Positions 61,901 through 64,000 of a stretch of DNA of 64,000 bases are shown here, one piece after another. This DNA is from Todiramphus chloris collaris (taxonomy: Eukaryota; Chordata; Aves; Coraciiformes; Alcedinidae). Below the pieces are notes generated by a model, which saw only the letters and a program-made list of their open reading frames with translations, did no database searches and was not told the origin of the DNA. The DNA is taken from NCBI GenBank assembly GCA_025345505.1, contig JANVCC010000077.1, positions 7,322,414-7,386,413 on the forward strand. The letters run 5' to 3'. A program made the position numbers and the translations under genes. Position 1 is the stretch's first letter. Every line of letters starts with the position of its first letter.

Positions 61901-64000
61901 TTGAGCTTGCTTTGAGCTGTGTACTAGTCATTGTATAATGTTTCCTTTATAGTTAAGAGAAAAAACATCCACAGAGAAGAAATTAGATTAAGTTTTTGGC
62001 TTAAGCTCCTGGGATTTCAAAGCCTATCACTAGACCGGAGTGAGAGTACAGAGCTAGGATTGCCTGATTGTGGTGCAAGGTAAATTGAAGCTATATAATT
62101 GACTCTGTGGAGAATGAAATAAGTTACTGTGCCCATTTCCCTCAGAAAGCTTCTTTAGTTAAAATTGAAGTACTATACTTCTTTATTCTGAAGAAAAAAA
62201 GATCAGAAGACTCCCACTGATGTATAGTTATAGCAAGTGACTAAGACTTTTTATGCATTTCTTGAGGAAAGAGTATGAAAGTGTTGCTTTTTTAACTAAA
62301 CCGTTAGATGGTATTATAACCTTCAGTGCCTCTTCAGGCTGGTTATTGGAAAGGTGCTACCTACCTCTGTTAGCAATTGGTTCTCCTGTATCTCAAAGAT
62401 TGTATATAGTCCCTGGCATCTTGGTACTGAAAAATATCAACATGCTTTGAAATAATTCATGTAAGAAATAGGATTATAAAGAGAATGGAGGAAATGGCTT
62501 CTGAGTTTAAGTAGGTACATATAGTTTTGCCAAACAGTGACTCCATAAGGAGTTAGATGCTAAACTGAAAAACACTAGGTCCCTGGGATGAAATAGAAAG
62601 GGAGTTGCATCCGAGGTTTGCAAATGGTCGCTGCTGGGAGATTACTTAATAGTGAGTATCACAGAATTCAACCTCATAATTAAACTATTGTTCGTGGTCT
62701 CAAGACAGTGGAATGATGACCGGGTGTGGAGATCAGTTTCCTTTGAGACTGGCAATATGAATGAAGCAAACTGGCAGGCTGGTGTAGTAATAATCGTAAA
62801 GATGTTTTTCCAGTATGTGGACCATTTTATACATAGTCAAATTTAATTCGACTCATTTGAATTTTATGGCTATTACTTCCAATTTGAAAGCTTTATTAAA
62901 AAGGGTAATTGTTTTGATTTCTTTTCCAAATTAATCGGTATTAGCGTTGAGTTTGTATATATATATTGTGGTATTTTTTTATTAGTCTAATCAAAACCTA
63001 GGATTAACAAAATAAAAAAACAGTAAGAACTTTTTTTGCTTTAATATGAGACAAAAATCTTTCATTAGATGGTTTCTTGTTATTCTTTTAACGCCCATTT
63101 TTGTTGGCTATTTTTAATATCATTTGGAACAGCACTAGGAATGTAAAAGTGTTTTCTAACTATTCTATTAATAACTACTAGCAGGTTGAACCACCAAGTT
63201 TTATTGTTTTATGACTTGCATCTTATACGCAACTTGCTTTCTAACTCTGATTTGTGGACCTCAGAAATATGAGAAGTAGGGAAGATGAAATATGTGAAGT
63301 ATGTAGAAGAGTTATTCTGGTCTACTGTGTAGTCTGTTGACTGGGACATAGCAGACCAAGTGCTCTTACTTGCTCTTTTGATGATCTTGTGGAATAACTT
63401 TCTTATTCTGTTTGTTGGGTTTTTTGTTTGTGTGTTTGTTTTTTCTTGCTGTAAAATGCTCCATTGTGAAGGGATTTGGACTGTTGTTAAAACTACTGTG
63501 CAAAAACTAAGTGATACTGCTGGGGTGGGATTTTGCAGGAATGACCAAGTATGCAACCTTGGAAGTCAGGAACCTGACATGGGTGAACTGAAGCACACTG
63601 AATCCCTGGTCATTTTTGCAATTTTTAAAGTCTTTTTACTTGTAATCAAAACAAGTATTCATTTACCTATTTTGTGGAAATTTGGTGGGCTACTTCATCA
63701 GTTTTTACGAAACTTTGAATGCATGATTTTGCTTTGTGATTACTCACTTAAAGATGAATTTATTTTTGGATCTGGAGCCTTTATTAATTTACAGACATTA
63801 GTAATTTCATGTAGATCCTGACTTTCTTTGTTACTGAAACTCTATGGGTAAATACACATTGCAAGATTTTAGTACCTTTTGGGCTTCTAGAATAAAGTAA
63901 CCTCAGATTTTAAAGTTTATACTGCTAAGCCAATTGACATTTGTTTTCTAGAACTCTTAAGATTTTCCTGTGACTGCAAATTAATCATACAAAGGAAGTT
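58997..64000 (+). other. ATRNL1: ATRNL1 intron after exon f (5' part), no gene seen
   Basis: At least 5,004 bp of intron. Apart from the GC-richer block at 59245-59635 and an A13 run near 59894, it is AT-rich unique-looking sequence. The 153-codon frame at 63360-63821 is hydrophobic only because of T-rich DNA and shows no domain or flanking splice signals. Confidence 0.82.
59245..59635. repeat. Unclassified GC-richer interspersed repeat, possibly LTR-derived
   Basis: A sharply bounded block, clearly richer in G+C than the intron around it, with CCAGG, GGTCCAGG and GCCATGG words used repeatedly. It ends GGCCATGACAG; ATGACA is also the 3' end of the LTR at 51149-51893. A GGATATAAG word could be a TATA element. 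It looks inserted, but I cannot name the family or its strand. Confidence 0.4.

Larger units (their letters stand above)
1..64000 (+). other. ATRNL1: ATRNL1 gene body, internal part (end of EGF1 to kelch blade 2)
   Basis: Seen: six exons on the + strand join into one open frame of 266 codons, with intron phases 2,2,2,2,1,2,0 in order (the first is the intron entering the first exon). Known: ATRNL1 is a large single-pass cell-surface glycoprotein of about 1,380 residues in mammals and a paralogue of attractin (mahogany). The family has EGF, CUB, EGF, kelch, PSI, C-type lectin and laminin-EGF modules, and it is linked to melanocortin receptor signalling (ATRNL1 binds the MC4R tail). I chose ATRNL1 over ATRN because the second EGF module and the stretch leading into the kelch domain match my memory of ATRNL1 and differ clearly from ATRN. 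Inference: base 1 lies in intron 1 and the last 5 kb in the intron after the sixth exon. No promoter, start codon, stop codon or poly(A) site of this gene is visible. Confidence 0.93.

Noticed and set aside
62700..62810. Exon-like stretch with NDDRVWRSVSFETGN-type translation
   Set aside because: It does not resemble the kelch segment expected after exon f. It has no good acceptor and no domain, and the frame is short.
63360..63821. 153-codon + strand open frame with a hydrophobic start
   Set aside because: Hydrophobicity comes from T-rich DNA. There is no domain, no splice context and no codon bias, and it lies inside an ATRNL1 intron.

Overview
The window is vertebrate nuclear DNA, almost certainly from a bird. 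It is AT-rich, non-coding for most of its length and built of short exons in long introns. The repeats are avian: CR1 LINE 3' ends of several ages, and LTRs of the TGTCCTG...ACA type. No prokaryotic, CRISPR or operon features are present.

The only gene I can support is ATRNL1 (attractin-like 1), on the + strand. Six consecutive internal exons were read by eye at 39625-39708, 41768-41881, 42898-43026, 46339-46547, 57352-57526 and 58909-58996. All have AG/GT borders and the split codons join without a break. Together they give 799 nt, or 266 complete codons after one leading base. The joined protein runs from the end of the first EGF region through the whole CUB domain (three exons), an EGF-like domain, a second EGF-like module split across an intron, the first kelch blade and the start of the second. 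Neither end of the gene is here. The exon with the signal peptide lies upstream of base 1, and the next kelch exon lies beyond base 64000. Residue numbers below count from the first complete codon of the fragment.

Layout: 1-39624 is a single intron, presumably intron 1. It holds CR1 fragments (about 3212-3297 minus, 28655-29168 plus, 38480-39110 plus), a solo LTR (15858-16343), a tRNA-like SINE-type remnant (29234-29300), microsatellites, T/G or A/C low-complexity tracts, and short tandem and inverted repeats. 39625-43026 is the compact CUB exon cluster. 43027-46338 is a 3.3-kb intron with a CR1 tail. The 10.8-kb intron 46548-57351 contains two copies of one LTR family in opposite orientation; one has a perfect 5-bp target duplication. 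57352-58996 holds the kelch exons around a 1.4-kb intron with another CR1 tail. 58997-64000 is the start of the next intron, with a GC-richer unclassified repeat.

I found no convincing new biological system. The items most worth a second look are the inverted LTR pair, two adjacent hairpins at 33433-33515, the tRNA-like remnant beside a CR1, a CpG-retaining block at 54429-54524, and the frame-neutral CUB exons with a weak donor in the kelch region. No database search was possible. Gene and repeat names rest on recognition of family sequence, and repeat borders are approximate unless a target duplication is given.
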